From: Cellulomonas sp. RIT-PI-Y
Lineage (GTDB): Bacteria; Actinomycetota; Actinomycetes; Actinomycetales; Cellulomonadaceae
Direction of reading: 5' to 3'
Assembly (NCBI RefSeq): GCF_025642745.1
Contig: NZ_JANZKP010000028.1
Coordinates: forward strand, 1 to 44,090
Length of the DNA stretch: 44,090 nucleotides
Below, in pieces: positions 8,472 to 15,997 of the stretch (position 1 is the first letter of the stretch; the number at the start of each line of letters is the position of its first letter). The notes beneath the pieces were generated by a model that saw only the letters and a program-made list of their open reading frames with translations, did not search any database and was not told where the DNA came from. The position numbers and the translations under genes are program-made.

Positions 8472-9319
8472 TGGGCACCCGTCGTTGGTGGGCCGAGGTC
8501 GGCTGGAAGTACCCGGTCGGCGCGGTCATCGTGTTCTACGCGATCTTCCCGCTGGTCTACGCGCTGTCCGCGGCGCTGGACCCGCGCGGCTCCCTGGCCG
8601 GATCGAGCCGTCTGTTCAGCTCGATCGGGCTGGACAACTTCAGCGCGCTGAGCGACACCATGTTCTGGACCTGGGTCACCAACACACTGGTGATCGGCGG
8701 TGCGGCCGCGGTGGGCGCCGTGATGATGGGCGCGGCGGCGGCCTACGCGTTCAGCCGGTTCCGGTTCAGGGGTCGGCGGGTGTCGCTGACCACCCTGCTG
8801 ATCATCCAGATGTTCCCGCAGACCGTCGCGTTCGTGGCGGTGTTCCTCCTGCTGATCGCGCTGGGCAACGTGGTGCCCGCCCTGGGTGTGAACTCCCGGC
8901 TGGCGTTGATCTGCGTGTACCTCGGCGGGGCGCTCGGGGCGAACACCTTCCTGATGTACGGCTTCTTCAACTCGGTGCCGCGGGAGATCGACGAGGCCGC
9001 GACCATCGACGGCGCCAGCCACGCCCAGATCTACTGGCGGCTGATCATGCCGCTGGTCACGCCGATCCTGGCGGTGGTCGCGCTGCTCGCGTTCATCGCG
9101 GCCTTCGGCGACTTCATCCTGGCCAGGATCGTGCTGACCTCCGAGGAGAACTGGACCCTCGCGGTCGGGATGTACCAGTGGGTCTCCAACCAGCTGACCT
9201 CGCGCTGGGGGCTGTTCGCCGCCGGCGCGGTGATCGGGTCGATCCCGGTCCTGGCCCTGTTCCTGTCGTTGCAGCGCTACATCGTCGGCGGTCTGTCGGC
9301 GGGATCGGTGAAGGGCTGA
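8471..9319 (+). CDS. ganQ: MalG-type sugar ABC permease
   Basis: This is the second transmembrane subunit of the oligosaccharide importer, 282 residues with about six membrane segments, the normal MalG size. The EAA loop is EIDEAATIDGASHAQIYWRL, and the C-terminal LQRYIVGGLSAGSVKG is characteristic of MalG-like proteins. It overlaps the upstream permease by one base and the downstream galactanase by one base, so the three genes are translationally coupled. Confidence 0.93.
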   Translation: MGTRRWWAEVGWKYPVGAVIVFYAIFPLVYALSAALDPRGSLAGSSRLFSSIGLDNFSALSDTMFWTWVTNTLVIGGAAAVGAVMMGAAAAYAFSRFRFRGRRVSLTTLLIIQMFPQTVAFVAVFLLLIALGNVVPALGVNSRLALICVYLGGALGANTFLMYGFFNSVPREIDEAATIDGASHAQIYWRLIMPLVTPILAVVALLAFIAAFGDFILARIVLTSEENWTLAVGMYQWVSNQLTSRWGLFAAGAVIGSIPVLALFLSLQRYIVGGLSAGSVKG

Positions 9320-11913
9320 TGCGCACTCTCGTGGTGGGAATCCTGGCAGGCGCTCTGGCGCTGGGCGCGGTCCCGGCGGCGGCCGAGGACGGGCCGGTGG
9401 ACGCGGGGATCACCGTGGCCAAGGTCGAGGGGATGGGCGAGGACTGGATCAACGGGGTGGACGTGTCCACCGTGCTGTCCCTGGAGGCGTCCGGGGTGGT
9501 GTTCCGGGATGAGCAGGGACAGCCCGCGGACCTGTTCGAGGTGCTCGCCGACCACGGGGTGAACTGGGCCCGGATCCGGGTCTGGAACGACCCCTTCACC
9601 GCGGACGGCCAGGGCTACGGCGGCGGCAACGTGGACGCCGCGCGGGCGGTGCAGATCGGCCAGCGGGCGACCGCCGCCGGGATGCAGGTGCTGGTCGACT
9701 TCCACTACTCCGACTTCTGGGCGCACCCGGGGCAGCAGAAGGCCCCGCGTGCCTGGCAGGGCATGGACCTGCCCACCAAGGTCGGCGCCCTGCACGACTA
9801 CACCGCCGACACCCTGGCCGCGATGGCGGCCGCCGGGGTGGACGTCGGCATGGTGCAGATCGGCAACGAGACCACCAGCGGCGACCTCGCCGGGTCGACC
9901 GGCTGGGACACCACCGCACAGCTGTTCCAGGCCGGGTCCGCCGCGGTCCGGGAGACGCTGGGGACCGCGGTCAAGGTGGCCGTGCACTTCACCAACCCGG
10001 AGCGGGCCGGGCAGTACCTGGCGGCGGCGCAGGCACTGGCGGACCGCGGGGTCGACTACGACGTCTTCCTGTCCAGCTACTACCCGTTCTGGCACGGCAC
10101 CCCGGAGAACCTGACCGCGGTGCTGGACCAGGTCGCGACCACCTTCGGCAAGGACGTCGCGGTGGCCGAGACGTCCTGGGCGTACACACTCGCCGACGGC
10201 GACGGCTACCCCAACGTGATCCGCACCGAGCCGGCCGCCTACCCGGCGACGGTCCAGGGCCAGGCGACCGCGATCCGGGACGTGATGCAGGCGGTGGCGA
10301 ACGTCTCCGGCGGGCACGGCCTGGGCACCTTCTACTGGGAGCCGGCCTGGCTGCCGGTCGGGCCCGCGGACCAGGCGGAGGCGAACCGGGTGCTCTGGGA
10401 ACGGGACGGTTCCGGCTGGGCCAGTCCGGCGTCCCAGGAGTTCTACGACCCGACCGGTGCGCTCGGCGGCGAGTGGGCGGACGACTTCGGCGGGTCGGGC
10501 TGGGACAACCAGGCGCTGTTCGACGCCCAGGGGAACCCGCTGGAGTCCCTGCGGGTCTACCAGTACGCGGTGACCGGCTCCGTCGCGCCCCGGCAGGTCG
10601 ACGCGGTGACGAACCCGCAGCTCACGGTGGTCGACGGTGAGCCGATCGCCCTGCCGGAGACGGTCCGGGTCAGCTACAACGACGGCTCCGCCGAGGACCA
10701 GCCGGTGACCTGGCACGGGAACACCGCGTGGATCCTGGGCGCCGGGACCTACCGGGTGTCCGGGACGACGTCGGGCGGGCACGCCACCGTCGCCACGGTG
10801 ACCGTGCTGTCGTCGGCGGACCAGGGCGCGAACCTGGTGCTGAACCCGGGCTTCGAGGACGGGGTCGCGCCCTGGACCGGGATCGGCACCGGGTACACGA
10901 TCGGCGCCACCGACGACCCGTACCAGGGCAGCCGCTCGACGCACTTCTGGGCGGGCAGCGCGTACTCCTTCACCGTGGAGCAGACCGTGACCGGGGTGCC
11001 CGCCGGGCAGTACCGGCTGTCGGCCCGGGTGCAGGGTGACGGCTCCGGGGCGGACGACGTCACCCGGATCACGGCCAGCTCGGGGATCTCCAGCGTGTCC
11101 GCCGACTTCCGGCTGAGCGGGTATGCCAACTGGCAGCAGCCGCAGACCGCGCCCCTGAGCGTGGCCGCGGACGGCGTGGTCGTGGTGTCGGCGTCCTTCG
11201 AGCTGAGCGCCGGTGCGTGGGGGACGCTGGACCAGATCGAGCTGGTCGCGGTGCCGACGACGGTCGCGGGGGACACGACCGAGCTGGCGTCGCTGGTCGC
11301 CGAGGCGGCAGCGATCGACCGCACGGCGTACACCGCGTCGTCGCTGGCGGTGCTGGACGCGGCCGTGCAGCGCGCGCAGTTCGTGCTCGACGCGCCCGCG
11401 CCGGGGCAGGCGGCGGTGGACGGGGCGGTCGCGGAGCTGCGGGCGGGACTGGACGGTCTGGTGACGGGCGGGACGACCCCTGGCTCCGGCACCCCTGCAC
11501 CGGGGACCCCGGTCACCGAGGCACCCGTCGCCGCGCCGAGCCTCACGCTCTCCGCCTCGACCGTCCGCCCGGGCGGGACCGTCACCGCGACCCTGGCCGA
11601 CGTCCCCGGCGACCGGGCCGAGGTCGGCATCGCGTCGGTGTACCGGCGGCTGGCGGGCGTGACCCTGGTCGACGGTGCGGCGACGGTCGTGGTGACCGTG
11701 CCTGCCGCGACCACCCCGGGGGTGCATCACCTCCAGGTCCGGGACGCCACCGGCGCGCTGCTCGCGGAGGCGCCGCTCAGGGTGCTGGACCCCGGCTCCC
11801 TGGCCACGACCGGTGCGGCTCCGGGACCCCTGCTGATCCTGGCGGGTGCCCTGGTCGGTGCCGGGGTCCTGATCCTCGGCACCCGGGCGCTGCGGGCCCG
11901 GCGGCGGCCCTGA
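9319..11913 (+). CDS. ganB: Cell-wall-anchored GH53 endo-beta-1,4-galactanase
   Basis: This secreted enzyme cuts beta-1,4-galactan chains outside the cell, feeding the importer encoded just upstream. The 864 residues show a signal peptide (1-22), a GH53 barrel (about 45-420) with acid/base E184 in GNETT and nucleophile E284 in AETSW, and a bacterial Ig-like domain (about 425-497). Then comes a carbohydrate-binding domain starting NLVLNPGFEDG (505-646) that resembles CBM61, a galactan binder often fused to GH53, and a FIVAR-like three-helix segment (653-715). A Pro/Thr linker and a second Ig-like domain (740-825) precede LATTG (829-832 region), a membrane helix and an Arg-rich tail. The last part is a sortase signal of the LAxTG type used by class E sortases. 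The sortase itself is not in the window. Confidence 0.93.
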   Translation: MRTLVVGILAGALALGAVPAAAEDGPVDAGITVAKVEGMGEDWINGVDVSTVLSLEASGVVFRDEQGQPADLFEVLADHGVNWARIRVWNDPFTADGQGYGGGNVDAARAVQIGQRATAAGMQVLVDFHYSDFWAHPGQQKAPRAWQGMDLPTKVGALHDYTADTLAAMAAAGVDVGMVQIGNETTSGDLAGSTGWDTTAQLFQAGSAAVRETLGTAVKVAVHFTNPERAGQYLAAAQALADRGVDYDVFLSSYYPFWHGTPENLTAVLDQVATTFGKDVAVAETSWAYTLADGDGYPNVIRTEPAAYPATVQGQATAIRDVMQAVANVSGGHGLGTFYWEPAWLPVGPADQAEANRVLWERDGSGWASPASQEFYDPTGALGGEWADDFGGSGWDNQALFDAQGNPLESLRVYQYAVTGSVAPRQVDAVTNPQLTVVDGEPIALPETVRVSYNDGSAEDQPVTWHGNTAWILGAGTYRVSGTTSGGHATVATVTVLSSADQGANLVLNPGFEDGVAPWTGIGTGYTIGATDDPYQGSRSTHFWAGSAYSFTVEQTVTGVPAGQYRLSARVQGDGSGADDVTRITASSGISSVSADFRLSGYANWQQPQTAPLSVAADGVVVVSASFELSAGAWGTLDQIELVAVPTTVAGDTTELASLVAEAAAIDRTAYTASSLAVLDAAVQRAQFVLDAPAPGQAAVDGAVAELRAGLDGLVTGGTTPGSGTPAPGTPVTEAPVAAPSLTLSASTVRPGGTVTATLADVPGDRAEVGIASVYRRLAGVTLVDGAATVVVTVPAATTPGVHHLQVRDATGALLAEAPLRVLDPGSLATTGAAPGPLLILAGALVGAGVLILGTRALRARRRP

Positions 11914-11965
11914 GTCGTGCCGGGCGCGATGCCGCTGACACCCCTCGACCCGGTGGACCGGGACG

Positions 11966-11983
11966 GATCCGCACCCGCGGATC
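11966..11983 (+). terminator. Small hairpin between galactanase and LacI genes
   Basis: A perfect 7-bp stem GATCCGC / GCGGATC with loop ACCC lies 52 bases after the galactanase stop. It is GC-rich without a T tract and is a modest candidate for the end of the galactan operon. Confidence 0.4.
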
Positions 11984-12008
11984 GGCCCGCGGAGCGGTCC
12001 CCGGGCCG

Positions 12009-12014
12009 TAGGGT
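12009..12014 (+). promoter_or_regulatory. -10 element TAGGGT of a probable leaderless promoter
   Basis: TAGGGT ends seven bases before the GTG start of the LacI gene, and there is no ribosome site in between. The spacing predicts transcription starting at or next to the start codon. The same hexamer and spacing occur before the antiporter gene at 36595. Confidence 0.55.
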
Positions 12015-12021
12015 CAGGCCC

Positions 12022-13035
12022 GTGGACACCTCGACCGGTCGCCGCCGACCCACCATCCGTGACGTCGCGGCGGTGGCCGGAGTGTCCCGGGGCACCGTGT
12101 CCCGGGTGCTGAACGGCGGGCATTGGGTGTCGCCGGAGGCCGAGCAGGCGGTGCGGGACGCGATCCGGTCCACCGGGTACTCCGCGAACCAGCACGCGCG
12201 CAGCCTGGTCACCGGGCGGTCGAACTCGGTGGCGTTCCTGCTCACCGAGCCGCAGCACCTGCTGTTCGAGGACCCGACGTTCTCGATCCTGCTCCGGTCG
12301 GCCGCGGAGGCGCTGTCGGCCCGGGAGATGCCGCTGCTGCTGATGGTGGCCGGTGCCCCGCAGGAGCGCCGGCGGATCACCGACTACGTCGCGGCGGGGC
12401 ACGTGGACGGCGTGCTGCTGATCTCCTCGCACCACGGCAACCCGGTGGTGGGCGACCTGCTGCGGCAGGGTGTGCCGACCATCGCCTGTGGAGAACCCCT
12501 GGGCTACGAGGACCGGATCGGCTGGGTGTCGGCGGACGACTCCGGCGGTGCCCGGACCATGACCGAGCACCTGCTGTCCCGCGGGCGGTCCCGGGTGGCC
12601 ACCATCACCGGCCCCCAGGACACCCCGGGCGGCCTCCGGCGACTGGCCGGGTACCGGGAGGCGCTGGGCGATCGCTTCGACCCGGAGCTGGTGGAGCACG
12701 GCGACTACACCCGGGCGGGCGGCCAGGTCGCGATGCAGGCGCTGCTGGCCCGGCGGCCGGAGCTGGACGCGGTGTTCGTCGCCTCGGACCTGATGGCGGC
12801 CGGCGCGCTGGTCGCCCTGCGGGAGGCCGGCCGGTCGGTGCCGGGGGACGTGGCGGTGGGCGGATTCGACGACTCCGGACTGGCGGCGACGCTGGAGCCG
12901 CCGTTGACCACGATGCGCCAGCCGTTCGAGCGGATCGCCGCGGAGATGGTCCGCCTGCTGCTGGAGGTCGTCGAGGGATCGGATCCGGCCCGGATCACGC
13001 TGCCGACGGCGCTGGTGGAGCGCGGCACGACCTGA
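12022..13035 (+). CDS. ganR: LacI-family regulator of galactan use (probable)
   Basis: This is a LacI/GalR transcription factor of 337 residues. The N-terminal helix-turn-helix and hinge helix (TIRDVAAVAGVSRGTVSRVL) cover residues 11-60. The periplasmic-binding-protein-like effector domain fills the rest, with the characteristic VFVASDLMAAGALVALREAG and GGFDDSGLA segments. It stands right after the galactan genes, so it most likely represses them through the two operators at 3344-3423 and is released by galactose or a galacto-oligosaccharide (inference). The frame is open back to 11917, but GTG 12022 sits seven bases from a -10-like TAGGGT and starts at the normal distance from the HTH. Confidence 0.88.
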   Translation: MDTSTGRRRPTIRDVAAVAGVSRGTVSRVLNGGHWVSPEAEQAVRDAIRSTGYSANQHARSLVTGRSNSVAFLLTEPQHLLFEDPTFSILLRSAAEALSAREMPLLLMVAGAPQERRRITDYVAAGHVDGVLLISSHHGNPVVGDLLRQGVPTIACGEPLGYEDRIGWVSADDSGGARTMTEHLLSRGRSRVATITGPQDTPGGLRRLAGYREALGDRFDPELVEHGDYTRAGGQVAMQALLARRPELDAVFVASDLMAAGALVALREAGRSVPGDVAVGGFDDSGLAATLEPPLTTMRQPFERIAAEMVRLLLEVVEGSDPARITLPTALVERGTT

Positions 13036-13054
13036 CAGGCTGTCCTCGCCGCGG

Positions 13055-13066
13055 TCATGCGTATGA
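13055..13066 (+). promoter_or_regulatory. LacI-type operator at the second regulator's promoter
   Basis: TCATGCGTATGA is a 12-bp imperfect palindrome with a central CG, 21 bases before the start of the LacI gene at 13088. Ten of its twelve bases match TTATGCGTATTA at 19940-19951 in front of the minus-strand operon, pointing to autoregulation by the same protein. Confidence 0.65.
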
Positions 13067-13087
13067 GCGCGGGGGAGGAGAGCCGCG

Positions 13088-14119
13088 ATGCCGCGCACCA
13101 GTTCCGGCCGGGTCACCCAGCGCCGGATCGCCGAGCTGGCCGGGGTCAGCCAGGCCACGGTGTCCCTGGTGCTCAACGAGCGCACCGGTCCGGGCCGGAT
13201 CCCGCCGGAGACCCGGGACCGGGTGCTGCGGGTGATCCAGGAGACCCAGTACGTGGCCGACCCCTCGGCGCGGCGGCTGGCCGGGATGGACAACCGGATC
13301 ATCGGGGTCTTCACCTACGAGCCCGCGTTCCCGACCGGCAGCCAGGACTTCTACGCGCCGCTGCTCACCGGGATCGAGGCCGAGGCCGAACGCGCCGGCT
13401 GCGACCTGATGCTGTTCACCAGCGCGCCGGTGCGGGACGGCCGGCGGCGGATCTTCGACGGCCCGACCCGGCTGCGGCTGGCCGACGGGGTGCTGCTGCT
13501 CGGGCTCACCATGGACGCGGCCGAACTGGGCCGGCTGGTGGACGGGGGATTCCGGGTGGTCGCGGTCGGACGCCGGGACGCCCCGGAGATCCCGTACGTG
13601 GGGATCGACTACGTCTCCGCGACCCGCGACCTGGTCGGCGGGGCGGTTGAGCAGGGCCACCGCCGGGTGCTGTTCCTGCACCTGCCGCCCGGTGGCGAGT
13701 CGGTGCGCGACCGGCTGACCGGGGTGCGCACCGGAGCGGCCGGTGCGCATCTGGTGGAGGTCGAGGCCGGACCGGGGCAGGTCGAGGCGGCGTGGTCCGC
13801 GGTCGAGGAGCACGCGCCGACCCTGGTCGTCGTCGAGGACGCCGGGCTGGCCGCCGCGGTGCTGGACCGGGCCCGGGCGGCCGGGTTGCGGGTGCCCGGG
13901 CGGCTCAGCGTGGTCGCGCTCGGCGCCCCGGGGCGGGCGGAGCCGGGTCCGGACGAGCTGACCCGGCTGGACCCGCCCCGGACGGAGCTGGGCCGGCGGT
14001 CGCTGGCCCTGCTCGCCCGGCTGCTGTCCGCCGACGACCGTCCGGCGGCCGACGAGCTGCGCACCCTGCTGGACTGCCCGGTGATCGCGGGGGCGACCCT
14101 GGCGCCGCCCGCCCGGTGA
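13088..14119 (+). CDS. LacI-family regulator of the hydantoinase-like operon
   Basis: This is a 343-residue LacI-family protein with an HTH and hinge at residues 10-60 (RRIAELAGVSQATVSLVLNE) followed by a ligand-binding domain. The last third departs from the family norm: the usual GFDD motif before the C-terminal strand is replaced by VVALGAPGR, suggesting an unusual effector. The ATG follows GGGGGAGGAG. It converges on the four-gene operon at 14141-19836, and its promoter and that operon's promoter share one operator sequence. Control of that operon is therefore likely, but the inducer is unknown. Confidence 0.88.
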   Translation: MPRTSSGRVTQRRIAELAGVSQATVSLVLNERTGPGRIPPETRDRVLRVIQETQYVADPSARRLAGMDNRIIGVFTYEPAFPTGSQDFYAPLLTGIEAEAERAGCDLMLFTSAPVRDGRRRIFDGPTRLRLADGVLLLGLTMDAAELGRLVDGGFRVVAVGRRDAPEIPYVGIDYVSATRDLVGGAVEQGHRRVLFLHLPPGGESVRDRLTGVRTGAAGAHLVEVEAGPGQVEAAWSAVEEHAPTLVVVEDAGLAAAVLDRARAAGLRVPGRLSVVALGAPGRAEPGPDELTRLDPPRTELGRRSLALLARLLSADDRPAADELRTLLDCPVIAGATLAPPAR

Positions 14120-14134
14120 GGGGCGGGCGGCGCC
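14101..14134. terminator. Bidirectional terminator hairpin
   Basis: A perfect 14-bp stem (14101-14114 with 14121-14134) closes a 6-base loop that contains the LacI stop codon. It separates two convergent genes whose ends are 22 bases apart, so it can serve both strands. Confidence 0.8.
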
Positions 14135-14140
14135 AGGGGC

Positions 14141-15424
14141 TCACAGGTAGAGCAGCGCCGAGGTGGTGATGCCGCCGATGGCCACCACCCAGACGTACGG
14201 CAGGGTCCGCACCAGCACCTGCTGCGGCTTCACCCCGGAGTACTGCGCCGCCCACACCGTCTGGGTGCTGGTCGGGTCGGAGACGCCGAACACCTGGTTG
14301 TAGGAGGTCATCAGGCCGAGCACCGCCATCGCCGGGTAGACCCCGATCGCGGTCATCGCCCCGGCGATCCCGGCGCCGAGCCCGAACAGGTTCAACGGCC
14401 CGCGGTACAGGCACAGCGGCACCAGTGCGGAGAAGACCACCACGTAGAGCACCGGGTTGGTCGGGGTGACCCCCTCCACGATCGGGGTGAGCGCACCCAC
14501 CGCGCCGGGCAGGTTCACCGCGGCGAGCAGCATGCCGATCGCGATGAACAGCGTGATCGGCGGGGCCGCGACCGTGAAGCCGTCGTAGAGCGAGCGCAGC
14601 AGGCGGGTCGCCATCTGGCTCGGGCGGGTGGTGGTGACCACGGCGTAGACCACACCGGCCAGCAGCGACGGGATGATCGGGACCAGGAACACCAGGGCCA
14701 GCACGATCGGCACCAGCGGGGTGAGCAGGGAGAACCAGGGCGCGTCGCCCAGGCGTCGGCGACGCGACGGGGCCCGGGTGGACAGCGCGGCCATCGACCA
14801 CTCGTGCACCGGCCCGCGCCGCCGCGACTCGACCAGCACGTAGGCGATCGCCGCCACGGCCGCGAACGGGAACAGGTAGAGCATGAACGACCGCACGTGC
14901 GGCACCGGGATGTTCAGCGCGGTGGAGAAGAACTGCCAGACCGGCAGCTCGAAGGGCACGCCCGCGCCGATCCCCATCAGGATGGTCCCGGCCGCGGTGA
15001 CCTTGGGGATGCCGACCGCGATCATGGCCGGGATGCCGATCACCCCGGCCAACAGTGCGGCGGGCGCCGACCCGGTGACCGATCCGCACAGCGCCGAGAC
15101 CAGCAGGATGCCCAGCGCGACGACCACCGGGCGGTCCCCGGCGAACTCGACGGTCTTGCGGACCAGGGTGCTGGCGATGGCGGTCTCCCGGAGCAGGGAG
15201 CCGAGCCAGGAGCCGAGCAGCACCGCGATCATGGTGGACGCGAGTTTCACCGCGCCCTCCTGGTACACCGTGGTGAGCAGGCTGTTCTCCGCGCCGGACA
15301 GCGAGGCGCCGGCGACCAGGGCGATCGCGGTGGCCAGCAGGGCGAGGGCGAAGGCGGTCGGCAGTTTGCCGGTGAAGATCAGGACGACCCCCACCACCAT
15401 GATGCCGATGATGACGAATCCCAC
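14141..15424 (-). CDS. Ion-transporter-superfamily permease (CitMHS/GntP/DctM-like)
   Basis: This is a 427-residue polytopic membrane protein with about ten to twelve hydrophobic segments. It is built as two similar halves, as in citrate, gluconate or TRAP-type large permeases. The conserved re-entrant-like stretches LVSALCGSVTGSAPAALLAG and FSALVPLCLYRGPLNLFGLG occur once in each half. It is the last gene of an operon with an FAD oxidoreductase and a hydantoinase-like protein, so it probably brings in their substrate, perhaps an organic acid or lactam (inference). The GTG start has GGAGGA upstream and lies three bases from the previous stop. Confidence 0.75.
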   Translation of the reverse strand: MGFVIIGIMVVGVVLIFTGKLPTAFALALLATAIALVAGASLSGAENSLLTTVYQEGAVKLASTMIAVLLGSWLGSLLRETAIASTLVRKTVEFAGDRPVVVALGILLVSALCGSVTGSAPAALLAGVIGIPAMIAVGIPKVTAAGTILMGIGAGVPFELPVWQFFSTALNIPVPHVRSFMLYLFPFAAVAAIAYVLVESRRRGPVHEWSMAALSTRAPSRRRRLGDAPWFSLLTPLVPIVLALVFLVPIIPSLLAGVVYAVVTTTRPSQMATRLLRSLYDGFTVAAPPITLFIAIGMLLAAVNLPGAVGALTPIVEGVTPTNPVLYVVVFSALVPLCLYRGPLNLFGLGAGIAGAMTAIGVYPAMAVLGLMTSYNQVFGVSDPTSTQTVWAAQYSGVKPQQVLVRTLPYVWVVAIGGITTSALLYL

Positions 15425-15427
15425 GGG

Positions 15428-15997
15428 TCAGTCCTCCTCGATGGCGGCCATCGCCGCCGCGGTGATCAGCAGGGGGGAACGGGGCAGTCCGAGCACCGCT
15501 CCGGCGTAGGCGTGTGCGGCGAGCTCGTCGGCCCCGGCGATGAACGCCCACCGGGTCCAGTGGCCCAGACGCAGGGCGGGCACCCCGACCGCGGTCCGCA
15601 GCTCGGCGGCGTGCCGGTGGGTGATCCGCTCGTGGGCGCGCTCGTGCAGGACCGCCGCGGCGCGGACCGTGCCGGGCGGGAACCAGTCCGACCAGCCGAG
15701 CCGGTCCACCACCGTCTCGCAGTGCTCGACCGCGGCGCTGAACAGCTCGATCCGGCCCCGGCGCGGCAGGTAGCGCGCGACCAGGGACAGGTCGCCGCCC
15801 GCCCGCTCGACCACGGTGGCGCCGTCGACCGGGTCGCTGTGATCGGCGGCCAGCTCCGCACCGAACCGCTGGGCGGCGGCGCTGATCCGCCGGAGCTGGT
15901 CGTCGTCGCGGCCCTCGTTGGTCGGCGTCCCGCGCAACAGCCGGACGCCGAGCTCGATGTCGTCGACCGCGGACAGCCGGCGCAGGGTGCGGGTCAT
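15428..15997 (-). CDS. Small HExxH (zincin-like) protein of the hydantoinase-like operon
   Basis: I do not recognise this 189-residue protein as a named family. It carries HERAH at residues 118-122, a match to the zincin HExxH motif. 36 residues later comes DELAAHAYAGAVLGLP, reminiscent of the E..A..FA..LLMP segment of ImmA/IrrE-type metallopeptidases, so E158 could be the third ligand. The preceding GRIELFSAAVEHCETVVDRL fits the strand-plus-helix that comes before the active helix in that fold. It has no signal peptide. Its ATG overlaps the hydantoinase stop by ATGA, so the two are made together. It could be a protease, a maturation factor or a Zn-dependent amidase, and the motif alone does not prove activity. 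Confidence 0.6.
   Translation of the reverse strand: MTRTLRRLSAVDDIELGVRLLRGTPTNEGRDDDQLRRISAAAQRFGAELAADHSDPVDGATVVERAGGDLSLVARYLPRRGRIELFSAAVEHCETVVDRLGWSDWFPPGTVRAAAVLHERAHERITHRHAAELRTAVGVPALRLGHWTRWAFIAGADELAAHAYAGAVLGLPRSPLLITAAAMAAIEED

Noticed and set aside
9277..13314. 1345-residue minus-strand open frame opposite the galactanase and LacI genes
   Set aside because: No start context or domain, composition typical of antisense to GC-rich codons, and three well-supported genes lie on the other strand.
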